Positions 54,717-63,998 are shown, numbered from the stretch's first letter. The stretch is 64,000 nucleotides of DNA from G963663315 sp965208975 (GCA_965208975.1 CBDBQH010000003.1:1-64000); one strand, 5' to 3'. Notes: a model not told the origin generated them from the sequence alone. Made by a program: numbers and translations.

Positions 54717-55982
54717 TTAAAACCTGCTTTTCCAATCGTCCAGGGGAACGAATCGACCGCCATCCACGACTGTGTAGTAGACGCGCCCCTGCCCTTGTCT
54801 GCGGTTGGCGGAAAATGAGACCGGAACACCGACTCCAAGATCAAAATTCCTGATCGAGTAGACCGCGTACTCCAGATGATTCCGGGTCGGTCTGTTGCCG
54901 AGGCGCCGCAAAATTTCGACCATCAGCTTCGCGTCCAGGAAACCCTCAAGGCTGACAAAACTGTACGGAAAGGGACGGTAATCCTCCTTTAACAATTCAC
55001 CGGGTGGCTGCGGGTCGTAACGTTCCATCAATTCGCGGTACTCCCGGACTGCCGGAATCGAAACATCCTCATAACTCGGTACAACCTGTGAATTGACCAG
55101 AAGATCCGTGTAATGCGGGTTGTCCTGTTGCCCGTCCGTAATCAGATTGAGCAGGTTTTCACTACCGACGAAAGACAGGTTCGCGATCGGCGCGCGCAAA
55201 CCCTGGTCAACGGCATCGCGCAAAAAGGCGGCGCAAGCGGCATAAGCTCCGATGCAGATGATCGCATCGGGTTTCGCAGCTTTCAGAATACCCACCTGTT
55301 GGCGCATGGAGCTGGTGAATTTCTGTCCGCGCCGGTAGGTCGCCTCGCCGACGATCTGTTCATCGTATCGGTCAAGGGCTTGCCGCACACCCGCCCAACC
55401 GCTGCGGCCATAAGCGTCAGCCTGATAAAACACAGCGATACGCCGGCGGCCAATGGATACGAACTTGTCAACCAGGCCTTTGGTTTCCTGGCGGTAGGAG
55501 GCGCGCAGATTGAAGGCAAATTCCCCATAAGGCGGCTGCCTTTGCGGTTGCGCCCCGGTGAACGGGAAGAACAGGAACATCTTCTCGTCCTGGAATTTCT
55601 TCAGGAGCGGCAAGACCCGCGTTACGGTCGGCGTGCCGACATAGCCGAACAGTGCAAATACCTGGTCGTCCAGCGTCAGTTTTACCGTGTTCTCGACAGA
55701 AGGAGTCGGTTGATAGCCATCGTCATAAGTCTTCAGGACAACCTTGCGGCCGTTGACGCCGCCCGTGCTGTTGATATGACTGAAGCAGGCCATGGCGCCG
55801 CGATAAAGCTCAATACCCAACCCACGTGAAGGACCGGAAAACGCCGCCGACATGCCCAGAGCAATTTGCGTATCGGTCACTCCGCCGGTCTTTGGGAGCA
55901 TGCTGTGAGACAGCAGCCAGGGAGCTGTCAGATATCCACCAATACCAAGCCGAAGCGCCTCTCTCCTGAATACTCTCCGCAT
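54717..55982 (-). CDS. Periplasmic ABC-type substrate-binding protein (branched-chain amino acid/amide type)
   Basis: This 421-residue protein belongs to the Leu/Ile/Val-binding-protein family (type I periplasmic fold): IALGMSAAFSGPSRGLGIELYRGAMACFSHINSTGGVNGRKV at the start, FALFGYVGTPTVTRVLPL and PDAIICIGAYAACAAFLRDA in the middle. The N-terminus MRRVFRREALRLGIGG has a double Arg and may be a Tat-like or Sec signal. ATG 55982 has AAGG eight bases upstream; the frame extends to 56018. No ABC permease or ATPase follows. Instead it leads an operon with a HAMP sensor and an MFS carrier, so it may act in ligand sensing rather than import. Ligand unknown. Confidence 0.87.
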   Translation of the reverse strand: MRRVFRREALRLGIGGYLTAPWLLSHSMLPKTGGVTDTQIALGMSAAFSGPSRGLGIELYRGAMACFSHINSTGGVNGRKVVLKTYDDGYQPTPSVENTVKLTLDDQVFALFGYVGTPTVTRVLPLLKKFQDEKMFLFFPFTGAQPQRQPPYGEFAFNLRASYRQETKGLVDKFVSIGRRRIAVFYQADAYGRSGWAGVRQALDRYDEQIVGEATYRRGQKFTSSMRQQVGILKAAKPDAIICIGAYAACAAFLRDAVDQGLRAPIANLSFVGSENLLNLITDGQQDNPHYTDLLVNSQVVPSYEDVSIPAVREYRELMERYDPQPPGELLKEDYRPFPYSFVSLEGFLDAKLMVEILRRLGNRPTRNHLEYAVYSIRNFDLGVGVPVSFSANRRQGQGRVYYTVVDGGRFVPLDDWKSRF

Positions 55983-56026
55983 AGTGAACGCCTTAATTTC
56001 CAGTATATCTGATAACAAACAGACAG

Positions 56027-56054
56027 ATTTTACATAAGTTCAATGGGTTGTCAA
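56027..56054 (-). promoter_or_regulatory. Sigma70 promoter of the binding-protein/HAMP/MFS operon
   Basis: On the minus strand a perfect -35 TTGACA (56049-56054) and -10 TAAAAT (56027-56032) are separated by 16 bases, about 45 bases before the ATG at 55982. The -35 box overlaps the stop codon of tsaD. Confidence 0.6.
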
Positions 56055-57109
56055 CGGGCCGTCCACGCGATCTGTCGTGCCTCGATGTCTTCCAGGCTCC
56101 AGCGGGGATGAATATCAAAGCCGTGACCGTCACCGGAGACGGGGTGGTTTCGTTTGCTCAGGCCACCGCCCGGGGACAATCGAAAATGACCGGCATAAGC
56201 AATCATTGCGCCATTGTCAGTACAAAATTCCGGGCGAGGATAAAACACCTCAAAACCCGAATCAACAGCCTTCTCGCTGAGCGTATCACGCAACCGTCGG
56301 TTGGCGCCGACACCACCGGAGACCACCAGCCGCCGGCGCCCGGTTTGCCTTAATGCGCGACCGCATTTGATGGCCAGCGTATCGACTGCCGCCAGTTCGA
56401 AGGCAATCGCAATATCGGCAATGGTCTGCCGCTCCGGGTGGTGTTGCCGGCAGACAGTTGAAACATGGGTTTTCAACCCGCTGAAGCTGAAATCCAGGCC
56501 GGGTCTGTTGGTCATCGGACGGGGGAATACGAACCGCCCCGGATCTCCGTATAAAGCCGCTTTCGCGATAGCGGGGCCGCCCGGATATCCCAGTCCGAGG
56601 AGCTTGGCGGTCTTGTCAAAGGCCTCTCCGGCCGCATCGTCAACGGATTGCCCCAGTATACGATATTGTCCAGGGGATGCGACATCAACCAGCATCGTGT
56701 GACCGCCCGATACCAGTAATGCCAGAAACGGAAATTCAGGAGACGGGGTTTCGAGCATTGGAGCCAGCAAGTGTCCTTCCATGTGATGAACGCCGATTGC
56801 GGGTATCCGCCAGGCCATAGCCAGACTCCTGCCCACAGAAGCGCCCACCAGCAAGGCGCCGGCGAGACCAGGGCCAGCCGTATAGGCAACCGCATCCACC
56901 CCTCTGTCCGGGCAGCGGTTGAGCAGGGTATCGATCAGTGGCAACAGCGTCCGGATATGGTCCCGCGCAGCCAACTCCGGGACAACCCCGCCGTACTGAC
57001 TGTGCAAATCAACCTGCGAGGCCAACTGGTGAGCAAGAATCCCCCGCTGACTGTCATAGACCGCCACGCCAGTATCATCACAGGATGTTTCTATTCCAAG
57101 AACACGCAT
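56051..57109 (-). CDS. tsaD: tRNA N6-adenosine threonylcarbamoyltransferase TsaD
   Basis: With TsaB and TsaE, TsaD transfers the threonylcarbamoyl group to A37 of ANN-decoding tRNAs (t6A). The 352 residues show the ASKHA nucleotide-binding start LGIETSCDDTGVAVYD, the metal-binding H109 and H113 in HHMEGH, LVSGGHT, GEAFDKTAKLLGLGYPGGP, and the C-terminal TDNGAMIAYAG. It is complete. It is divergent from bpt; its 3' end abuts the promoter of the downstream operon on the same strand. Confidence 0.97.
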   Translation of the reverse strand: MRVLGIETSCDDTGVAVYDSQRGILAHQLASQVDLHSQYGGVVPELAARDHIRTLLPLIDTLLNRCPDRGVDAVAYTAGPGLAGALLVGASVGRSLAMAWRIPAIGVHHMEGHLLAPMLETPSPEFPFLALLVSGGHTMLVDVASPGQYRILGQSVDDAAGEAFDKTAKLLGLGYPGGPAIAKAALYGDPGRFVFPRPMTNRPGLDFSFSGLKTHVSTVCRQHHPERQTIADIAIAFELAAVDTLAIKCGRALRQTGRRRLVVSGGVGANRRLRDTLSEKAVDSGFEVFYPRPEFCTDNGAMIAYAGHFRLSPGGGLSKRNHPVSGDGHGFDIHPRWSLEDIEARQIAWTAR

Positions 57110-57177
57110 CCAATCTATCCAAACAGGAGCAAAACCGCGATTCTACCACCATGACAATCCGTAGAAGCGGGTCATAA

Positions 57178-57207
57178 TTTACAAATGCCGCACTTTCAAT
57201 ATATGAT
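57178..57207 (+). promoter_or_regulatory. Predicted bpt promoter
   Basis: TTTACA (57178-57183) and TATGAT (57202-57207), each matching five of six consensus bases, are 18 bases apart. They lie 33 bases upstream of the bpt start in the divergent tsaD-bpt gap. Confidence 0.5.
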
Positions 57208-57239
57208 GTCCGGGTGTTTCTGCCGATGGGAGCGGTGAA

Positions 57240-57953
57240 TTGAGTATCCAGACGAACCAGCCCAAGCTGTATGTCTCGGCGCCGCACGCCTGCCCATACA
57301 TCGAACCGGAAACGGCGACCACAGTCTTGCTTGATCCTGACTATCCGGTCAACAACGCGCTGTTCAGTATTCTGCTCCGCTCCGGCTTCCGCAGAAGCGG
57401 TAAAACGATCTACAAGCCCCATTGCCAGAATTGCAACGCCTGTGTTTCGGTTCGAATACTGGCGAGTGAGTACCGCCCCAACCGCGCCCAGGCCAGATGC
57501 AGAAAACTCAATGTTGACATTCATACCACCATGGTTCCCGCGGTTTTCAAGCAGGAGCATTTCGATCTCTATCAACGCTATCAGGCCGACCGCCATCCGG
57601 GTGACATCATGGACCACAATGATATCGGGCGGTATCGGGAATTTGCGGTCGACTCATCCGTCGAAACGGTATTTCTTGAATACTGGCTGGAATACAGGCT
57701 GGTTGGATTATCGGTCTGCGACCTGCCTGACGATGGCATGTCTGCGGTTTACACTTTTTTCGACCCTGAACTGAGGAAGCGCAGTCTGGGTACTTACGCC
57801 ATCATCAAACAAATCGACTATGTCAACGAAATGAGCCTGGACTGGCTGTATCTGGGCTACTGGATCAAGGATTGCAGGAAAATGCACTACAAAATCAATT
57901 TCAAACCGATGTTCGGCTTCGTCAACAAGGAGTGGCGATTGATCGCCCTGTGA
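57240..57953 (+). CDS. bpt: Aspartate/glutamate leucyltransferase (Bpt)
   Basis: Bpt transfers leucine from Leu-tRNA to proteins with N-terminal Asp or Glu, feeding the N-end-rule degradation pathway. The 237 residues show the N-terminal HACPYIEPE, the Cys cluster HCQNCNACVSVRI, and the C-terminal GNAT-like region SAVYTFFDPELRKRSLGTYAI followed by YLGYWIKDCRKMHYKINFKP. The start is TTG with GGAG seven bases upstream. No ATG fits, because the first in-frame Met is far inside the domain. The family's normal length is 230-250. Confidence 0.94.
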   Translation: MSIQTNQPKLYVSAPHACPYIEPETATTVLLDPDYPVNNALFSILLRSGFRRSGKTIYKPHCQNCNACVSVRILASEYRPNRAQARCRKLNVDIHTTMVPAVFKQEHFDLYQRYQADRHPGDIMDHNDIGRYREFAVDSSVETVFLEYWLEYRLVGLSVCDLPDDGMSAVYTFFDPELRKRSLGTYAIIKQIDYVNEMSLDWLYLGYWIKDCRKMHYKINFKPMFGFVNKEWRLIAL

Positions 57954-58029
57954 TCATGCGGACACATAAAGACGAAGGCTGGAAACCGCTATAATTCCCG
58001 CTCAGAAAAATAATTACACGGTCACGCAA

Positions 58030-59400
58030 ATGCCACAACCAGACACAGAATCCATACAGGAACAGGACAACCGATTTCTGCATCCTTGGGAAAACATCAA
58101 GAAGATCGGAGAAAACCGGCGTACCGTCATAGCCGGCGCCGACGGGGTTTATATCGAGGATTCAGACGGCAACCGCATGATTGACGGCCCGGCCGGAATG
58201 TGGTGCGTCAATATCGGTCACCGCCGGGAAGAGATGGCGAAGGCGATCACGAACCAGGTGATGCAACTGACCTATGCCAGCCCATGGAGCCTGACGACTT
58301 CTCCAGCATCTTCGCTGGCTGAAAAGCTGGCTGAAATATCTCCGGGGGACCTGAATCACGTCTTTTACACGACCGGCGGCTCTACTGCCGTCGACTCCGC
58401 ATTGCGGTTTGTCATGTTCAGGAACAACGTGCTGGACCAACCCGATAAAAAGCATATTATTTCACGCGCCAACGCTTATCACGGCAGCACTTACCTGTCG
58501 GCGTCGGCATCGGGGAAATCCACAGACAAGAACTTTCTCGACTTCATGGAGGAGCGCTTCCACCATATTGCCGACCCCAATCCGTTGAATAGACCTGCGG
58601 ACATGGATGAGAAAGAGTATTGTGCGCTATTAGCGTCTCAGCTTGAACAGAAAATTCTGGAGATTGGAGCGCACCGGGTAGCCGCGTTTATCGCCGAGCC
58701 GATTCTGGCTTCAGGCGGTGTGATTCTGGCGCCGCAAGGATACCATGTGGCCTGTCTTGAGGTATGCCGAAGGCATGACGTAGTCTACATATCGGATGAG
58801 GTGGTGACCGGGTTTGGCAGGCTCGGCCACTATTTCGCCTCAGAGCCGGTTTTCGATATCGTCCCGGACATCATCACCTGCGCCAAGGGCATAACATCCG
58901 GTTATGTGCCATTGGGGGCGTTTCTGGTTTCGGACGCGCTGCTCCGTTCAATTGATGCGGCAGAACCCGATCTGGTGTTTTCCAATGGCTTCACCTACTC
59001 GGGACACCCGGTGGCCTGCGCCGCGGCGCTGAAAAACATCGAAATCATTGAGAGTGAAAAGCTCCTCGAACATGTGCGGGAAATCGCCCCTTACTTTCAG
59101 TCCCGATTGAAAATCCTGGAAAACATCCCGATTGTTACCAATGTGCGCGGCATCGGATTAATGGCCTGTGTCGAATGCAGCATGAATCAGGGCGACCGCG
59201 AGGAATCAGCGAAAGATCATGAAATCAGCAACCGGATTGACCAATACTGCCAGCGCTCCGGGTTGCTGATCCGCCCGATTGTCAATATGTTCATCCTGTC
59301 ACCGCCATTGATTATCACCAAAGCGCAAATTGACGAGATAGTCCGCATCCTGCGTAGCAGCATTATGGCCGCAATGGATGATGTCATAAACGCAGGCTGA
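58030..59400 (+). CDS. Class-III PLP aminotransferase (omega-amine/polyamine:pyruvate type)
   Basis: This 456-residue aminotransferase resembles SpuC-like polyamine:pyruvate and omega-amino acid transaminases. The N-terminal GVYIEDSDGNRMIDGPAGMWCVNIGH, ISDEVVTGFGRLG with the pyridine-binding Asp, and the PLP lysine K286 in CAKGITSGYVPLG are intact. Such enzymes convert terminal amines to aldehydes. The nearby flavin amine oxidase, Rieske oxygenase and PotH/PotI-type permeases suggest amine or polyamine breakdown, but the substrate is not provable from sequence. A TATAAT at 57990-57995 may be its -10 box. It is convergent with the amine oxidase gene. Confidence 0.9.
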   Translation: MPQPDTESIQEQDNRFLHPWENIKKIGENRRTVIAGADGVYIEDSDGNRMIDGPAGMWCVNIGHRREEMAKAITNQVMQLTYASPWSLTTSPASSLAEKLAEISPGDLNHVFYTTGGSTAVDSALRFVMFRNNVLDQPDKKHIISRANAYHGSTYLSASASGKSTDKNFLDFMEERFHHIADPNPLNRPADMDEKEYCALLASQLEQKILEIGAHRVAAFIAEPILASGGVILAPQGYHVACLEVCRRHDVVYISDEVVTGFGRLGHYFASEPVFDIVPDIITCAKGITSGYVPLGAFLVSDALLRSIDAAEPDLVFSNGFTYSGHPVACAAALKNIEIIESEKLLEHVREIAPYFQSRLKILENIPIVTNVRGIGLMACVECSMNQGDREESAKDHEISNRIDQYCQRSGLLIRPIVNMFILSPPLIITKAQIDEIVRILRSSIMAAMDDVINAG

Positions 59401-59401
59401 T

Positions 59402-59432
59402 GGAGCCGGAAATAGTACGGCCTTACGGCTCC
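59402..59432. terminator. Hairpin between convergent genes
   Basis: Perfect 7-bp arms GGAGCCG (59402-59408) and CGGCTCC (59426-59432) lie between the convergent aminotransferase and amine oxidase genes, immediately after the aminotransferase stop. There is no strong T-run on either side, so it is a weak or bidirectional terminator candidate. Confidence 0.35.
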
Positions 59433-59440
59433 TTGCAAAA

Positions 59441-60682
59441 TCACCCGGCCAGGCATTCCCGAACCGCTCGCTGACCGGACAGCCAGGCGCCATGGGCCGT
59501 ATTCAGGAAATCCGTCGAAGTCGCCTCACCAGCGAAAAATAATTTCCGGTCAAGCGGTTCAGCCAGCGTTTTCCGGACATTCCGGTAGCCGGGGATAGTT
59601 GAGGAATAAGCCCCCCTTATCCAGGGGTCATAGCCCCACGCGCTGACCTTGAATTCCCTGAGACCGGAGCGGATATCGGAGCCGAAGATTTTAACCAGCG
59701 CCTCCGTCAACCAGGCTTCGGAAGCGGACGGGCCCTGTTTCTCCAGCCACCATGCAAATCGGCCGCCGGTACTGGCGAACAGACAGGGGGTATCGAACGG
59801 ACGAATCCTCACGGTCATGGATACATCGCCGTTGTGGTAGTGAATATTGCGTGGAACGTCACGATCAAACGCGCTTTCATCAAGACTGAAGAACTGATAA
59901 TTGGAGTTACCGAGCGGCAGGGCGTGAATCGCCTCCATCCGGTTCACCGGCAGTTTCGGCGCAAACCCGATCACGGACGCGCCCAGAACGCCGGTGGATA
60001 CGGTAATTACCACCTGAGCCGCGGTCAGTGTCCCATGATTGGTGGTCACCCGCACCGGACTGCCTCCCCAGTCAATCGACAGCGCCCGGGTATTCAGACA
60101 CACCGGAGCCGCCTCGCCCTGTTTTGTAATCAGGGCGCCATAACCCTGCTGCACCGGCCAGTCTTCTCCGGTTTCCCTGAAATCCATAATATCAGAGATA
60201 CCGACCTGATCCACGTCATTCGAGTGCATCAGGGACATCCAGTAACAATAATACGGCATCCAGGGACTGTCCGGATCGGCAATCGCATCCAGCGCTGATG
60301 ATTCCGGTTGGTCGCGGTACGCCCGGCTGATCGCAAGATCGTTATCGGCGCAAAAGGATTCATACTGCCGTTGCTGCCGTGTCGATAACCAGCGCCCGTT
60401 GAAGTGCATCGCGTATGGAGTCGGTTCGGTTTCGTAATTAAAGCCGAGACGGTCCGCCCAGTCGACATAAGGGTTGATACTCGCGCAGTGCATCCAGTGA
60501 CAACCCAGATCGACCGCTATCGACCCTTCGAGATATTCAGTCAACCCCCGCCCCCCCGTTCTGTGCGAGGCCTCCAGAACAATATGCCGGAGGCCCTGCC
60601 CGGACGCGAACGAAGACGCCCCCAGGCCGGCGGCGCCAGCGCCGATAATGATCAGGGGATAGTCCGCAGTTCTGGATTTCAT
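59441..60682 (-). CDS. FAD-dependent amine oxidoreductase
   Basis: This is a flavin-containing amine oxidase-type protein of 413 residues. The N-terminal Rossmann motif IIIGAGAAGLGA and EASHRTGGRG bind FAD, and the C-terminal segment LFFAGEATSTDFLNTAHGAWLSGQRA is the conserved flavin-contacting end of monoamine/polyamine oxidases. There is no signal peptide from ATG 60682, so it is probably cytoplasmic; a longer frame to 60856 runs through repeat-like sequence and is unlikely to be used. No clear Shine-Dalgarno is visible. It is divergent from the Rieske oxygenase and convergent with the aminotransferase. Confidence 0.9.
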   Translation of the reverse strand: MKSRTADYPLIIIGAGAAGLGASSFASGQGLRHIVLEASHRTGGRGLTEYLEGSIAVDLGCHWMHCASINPYVDWADRLGFNYETEPTPYAMHFNGRWLSTRQQRQYESFCADNDLAISRAYRDQPESSALDAIADPDSPWMPYYCYWMSLMHSNDVDQVGISDIMDFRETGEDWPVQQGYGALITKQGEAAPVCLNTRALSIDWGGSPVRVTTNHGTLTAAQVVITVSTGVLGASVIGFAPKLPVNRMEAIHALPLGNSNYQFFSLDESAFDRDVPRNIHYHNGDVSMTVRIRPFDTPCLFASTGGRFAWWLEKQGPSASEAWLTEALVKIFGSDIRSGLREFKVSAWGYDPWIRGAYSSTIPGYRNVRKTLAEPLDRKLFFAGEATSTDFLNTAHGAWLSGQRAVRECLAG

Positions 60683-60889
60683 GATGACGAGCGCCGTGGT
60701 TCGGGGCAGCGTAAGCGTTTGAAGATATGATCGGCAAATTGTACAATCCCCCGGCTTGGAATACACCCTTGAAATACGCCGCCCAGGGCGCCCAATGACG
60801 AAAGCGGGAATCCGCGAATCAACATTGCCGGTATCTCCGCGCGGACGGGAATCCACAAGCCATTATAACGCGAATGACGAGGATCGGAC
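60683..60889. other. Divergent intergenic region with partial hairpin repeats
   Basis: There is no gene here. It contains two fragments of the GCGGGAATCC and GACGGGAATCCAC elements (about 60801-60815 and 60843-60857) seen in the other repeat blocks. A TATAAC at 60864-60869 could be a -10 box for the Rieske gene, but no -35 box is apparent. Confidence 0.5.
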
Positions 60890-62047
60890 ATGACCAACGA
60901 TTTCAGCAATTGCCTGGCAAAATGGTGCTATCAGGACGAAGCGCTGTTTGACCTGGAAGGCGACCGGCTGTTCAGGAACCACTGGTTGCTGGTCGGTCAT
61001 ATCAGCGACCTGCCGGACGACCGGGATTTTATGACCTTCGGGGTGGCTGGCGAATCCGCCATCGTAATACGCGGCAATGACAACCAGCTGAGGGCTTTCC
61101 ACAATGTCTGCCGCCATCGCGGCGCCCGGCTCCTGAACGAGATTTCCGGTCAATGCGCGCCAACCCTGAGCTGTCCTTTCCATGGCTGGAGCTACCGGCT
61201 CGACGGGAAACTGGTTAGCGTTCCCGCTGCAAACTCCTTTACCAATCTGGACAAAACCGCCAGGAGCCTGGTTCCGGTGGAACTGGAAATCTGGCTGGGC
61301 TTCATATTCATCCGGTTCGCCCCTGACGGGGACTCATTAGCAAAAACCATGGCAGCGGTTGAAGACCGGCTGCGGCCCTACAGGTTGCCGGAAATGCAAC
61401 CAATTAAAAACTCCCGCTATCGACAGACGATGCCCTGTAACTGGAAGGTAATCCATGACATTGACAATGAGGGTTATCACGTCCCGGCGGGGCATCCCAT
61501 GCTACAGCAACTGTACGGTAAAAATTACACGGATCACTCTATCGGAGGCCATGCCGTAGCATCGGCCTGCCTGAATGACAAGCCAGGCAAGAGTTGGAGC
61601 GTCCGAAACTACCAGAAACTGCTGCCGCGGTTCGACCACCTGCCCGATGACAGTCAACGGCTATGGTTCTATGTCGCCATTTTCCCGAACATGGTATTAG
61701 GGCTTTACCCGGACAGTATCGAATACTATATGACGATCCCGGTTTCACCGCAAAAGACGATCCTGACAGGAGCGAGCTACGCATTGCCTGATTCGCGCAG
61801 GGGAATGGAGGCGGTACGCTGGCTCAACCTCAGAATCAACCGGATTACGAGCGAAGAAGACGAGGATTTCGTTATGCGGATGCGAGACGGCATGAAATCC
61901 AGCGCCTTCCCGGAGCCTGAACTGTCATCCCTGGAAAGCGGTGTCCGGGAATTTCATCACAGGATTCAGGAGCTCCTGCCCGTAACCCGATTGAAACAGT
62001 CACCCGGCACAGAAAAAATGCTCGAGATCAATAACGCCATGTTGTAG
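60890..62047 (+). CDS. Rieske [2Fe-2S] aromatic-ring-hydroxylating-type oxygenase, alpha subunit
   Basis: This 385-residue Rieske non-haem iron oxygenase has cluster ligands C74/H76 (CRHRG) and C95/H98 (CPFHGW). Mononuclear-iron histidines are H197 and H202 in NEGYHVPAGH. Relatives oxidise aromatic compounds or quaternary amines such as glycine betaine and carnitine; the setting among amine genes makes the latter group attractive, but that is inference. No ferredoxin reductase or small subunit is adjacent. ATG 60890 has GAGG seven bases upstream. Confidence 0.9.
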   Translation: MTNDFSNCLAKWCYQDEALFDLEGDRLFRNHWLLVGHISDLPDDRDFMTFGVAGESAIVIRGNDNQLRAFHNVCRHRGARLLNEISGQCAPTLSCPFHGWSYRLDGKLVSVPAANSFTNLDKTARSLVPVELEIWLGFIFIRFAPDGDSLAKTMAAVEDRLRPYRLPEMQPIKNSRYRQTMPCNWKVIHDIDNEGYHVPAGHPMLQQLYGKNYTDHSIGGHAVASACLNDKPGKSWSVRNYQKLLPRFDHLPDDSQRLWFYVAIFPNMVLGLYPDSIEYYMTIPVSPQKTILTGASYALPDSRRGMEAVRWLNLRINRITSEEDEDFVMRMRDGMKSSAFPEPELSSLESGVREFHHRIQELLPVTRLKQSPGTEKMLEINNAML

Positions 62048-62265
62048 GGGAGGGTCTTGTACTCTCCCGCGAATGATCGGAACAGATATCAACGATACCG
62101 GGCGCCCACAAGGGGCGCCCCTACGCATCGGTAATCACGACACCCATATATCGTGGATTCCTGCATTCACAGGGAAGACGGAACGGGTCCGAACCGTCAT
62201 CGTAGGGGCGGGTCTTGTGCCCGCCCGCAAACCGCAGGAGCAGGTTCCCCCTGTCCCTGACCGAA
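62047..62265. repeat. Intergenic palindromic repeat block
   Basis: This 219-base gap between the Rieske gene and the permease gene carries a diverged copy of the composite element seen at 51138-51483 (palindromes at about 62047-62075 and 62100-62122, the CTACGCATCGGTAAT tail, and a GGATTCCTG-type hairpin). A second GTAGGGGC palindrome lies at 62201-62227. The first palindrome begins right at the Rieske stop codon. Confidence 0.85.
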
Positions 62266-63111
62266 TCAGTTGTCTCCACCGGCGGCCAGCTGCATGTCGC
62301 GCTCCCTCTGCTTCTGCTGCCGGAACATGATCCAGCCGGCGATAACCACCCCGATCGCCACCGTAACAATGATGATGGTAGCCAGCGCATTGATATCCGG
62401 GCGCAACCCCAACCTCACCCTGGAGTAGATCAACATCGGCAGGGTATTGGCGCCGGGGCCGGTGACGAAACTCGCGATCACCAGGTCATCCAGCGATAAT
62501 GTAAAAGCCAGCAACCATCCCGCCATCATACCGGGAGCCAATAATGGCAATGTAATATCGGTCAGCACCCTGAACGGTTTGGCTCCGAGGTCCTGCGCCG
62601 CCTCTTCATAGTCCTGTCCCATGCCGGACAGTCTGGATTGGATGATGACCGCGACATAAGCCATCGAGAATGTGATATGCGCGATTGTGATGGTGGTAAA
62701 TCCGCGACTGGAAGGCCAGCCGAAAAACTCATTCAACGTAATGAAAAGCATCAACAGGGATAATCCGGTAATCACTTCCGGCATCACCAGAGGCGCGGTG
62801 ATCATGCCGCCAAACAGGGTCCTGCCCCTGAACTTCCCGAACCGGACCATGGCAAGACCCGCCAGTGTGCCAAGCAGGGTGGCGAAAGTAGCGTTGACTA
62901 CCGCAATCTGTACGCTCAGGCTCAACGCATCCCAGACTTCCTCGCTTTCAAACAGGGTGACATACCAGCGGGTGGAGAAACCGCCCCAGACCGGAACGAT
63001 TTTCGAGTAATTGAAAGAATAGACAATCAACATGACCATCGGTACGTATAAAAACGCCATACCGAAACAAAGCATCGAAAACAGGAACGTGGAGCGTTTT
63101 TTGCGCATCAA
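62266..63111 (-). CDS. potI: ABC transporter permease, spermidine/putrescine type (PotI-like)
   Basis: This is the second inner-membrane permease of a polyamine-type importer. The 281 residues form six membrane helices with the EAA loop EEAAQDLGAKPFRVLTDITLPLLAPG that contacts the ATPase. It overlaps the PotH-like gene by 4 bases, so the two are co-translated. The ATPase and binding protein would be upstream, beyond the right edge. The substrate could be putrescine, spermidine or a related amine. Confidence 0.88.
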   Translation of the reverse strand: MMRKKRSTFLFSMLCFGMAFLYVPMVMLIVYSFNYSKIVPVWGGFSTRWYVTLFESEEVWDALSLSVQIAVVNATFATLLGTLAGLAMVRFGKFRGRTLFGGMITAPLVMPEVITGLSLLMLFITLNEFFGWPSSRGFTTITIAHITFSMAYVAVIIQSRLSGMGQDYEEAAQDLGAKPFRVLTDITLPLLAPGMMAGWLLAFTLSLDDLVIASFVTGPGANTLPMLIYSRVRLGLRPDINALATIIIVTVAIGVVIAGWIMFRQQKQRERDMQLAAGGDN

Positions 63112-63998
63112 CCCTGATTCTCCCGCGCCTGCACTCTCTGATAGATCATGATCGGTATCACCAGCAGCAGCAGTAATGCGATAGCCACGGCGGAAGCCAC
63201 CGGCCAGTCATGATTGGAATGAAATTCACCGAACAACACCCGCCCGATCATCAGTACATTGCCGCCCCCGAGTAAATCAGGAATGACAAACTCGCCGGTC
63301 GCCGGAATGAATACCAGCAGACAACCCGCTATGACTCCGGGCATGGTCATGGGCAGCGTCACGGTCAGGAACGTGGTCATCGGCTTGGCGCCGAGGTCCG
63401 CGGCCGCTTCGTGCAGTGTGATATCCATCTTCTCCATATTCGCGTAAAGCGGCAGGATCATGAACGGGACATAAGTATATACAATACCCACATAGACCGC
63501 AAAATGAGAATACAACAGCCGAACGGGAGTGTCGATCAACCCCATCCAGATCAGCGCATCATTGATCAGCCCCTGGTCCGCCAGCAATCCCATCCAGGCA
63601 TAAACCCGAAGCAGAAAAGAGGTCCAGAACGGCAAAATTACCATCATCAGCAAAATATGTTTTGTCGTATGCGAGGCGCGCGCGATGGAGTATGCAATCG
63701 GATATCCGATCAACAGGCACAACAGCGTTGAAACCGAAGAAATCCTGACAGAACTGATATAGGTATTCAGATAGAGCTCGTCTTCCCACAGATAAGCGTA
63801 ATTATCAAAAATCACGCGAATGCTCATCGCGCCATCGCTGGCCCACTGGAACAACGAAGAGAAAGGCGGGCTGGCGATTATCGGCTCCGCGACACTGATT
63901 TTCAGAATGATGAAAAAGGGCGCCAGGAAAAACAACAATAACCAGAAGAAAGGAATGAACACCACCACGGTTTTCCATCTGCACTGGAGCAGGTACAT
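63108..63998 (-). CDS. potH: ABC transporter permease, spermidine/putrescine type (PotH-like)
   Basis: This permease partners the PotI-like protein. The 296 residues begin with a membrane helix (VVVFIPFFWLLLFFLAPFF) and hold the EAA motif EAAADLGAKPMTTFLTVTLPMTMPG and the family segment IPATGEFVIPDLLGGG. ATG 63998 is at the window edge; the N-terminus looks complete, but a slightly more upstream start cannot be excluded. It belongs with the potI-like gene and, by context, with the neighbouring amine-degrading enzymes. Confidence 0.88.
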   Translation of the reverse strand: MYLLQCRWKTVVVFIPFFWLLLFFLAPFFIILKISVAEPIIASPPFSSLFQWASDGAMSIRVIFDNYAYLWEDELYLNTYISSVRISSVSTLLCLLIGYPIAYSIARASHTTKHILLMMVILPFWTSFLLRVYAWMGLLADQGLINDALIWMGLIDTPVRLLYSHFAVYVGIVYTYVPFMILPLYANMEKMDITLHEAAADLGAKPMTTFLTVTLPMTMPGVIAGCLLVFIPATGEFVIPDLLGGGNVLMIGRVLFGEFHSNHDWPVASAVAIALLLLLVIPIMIYQRVQARENQG

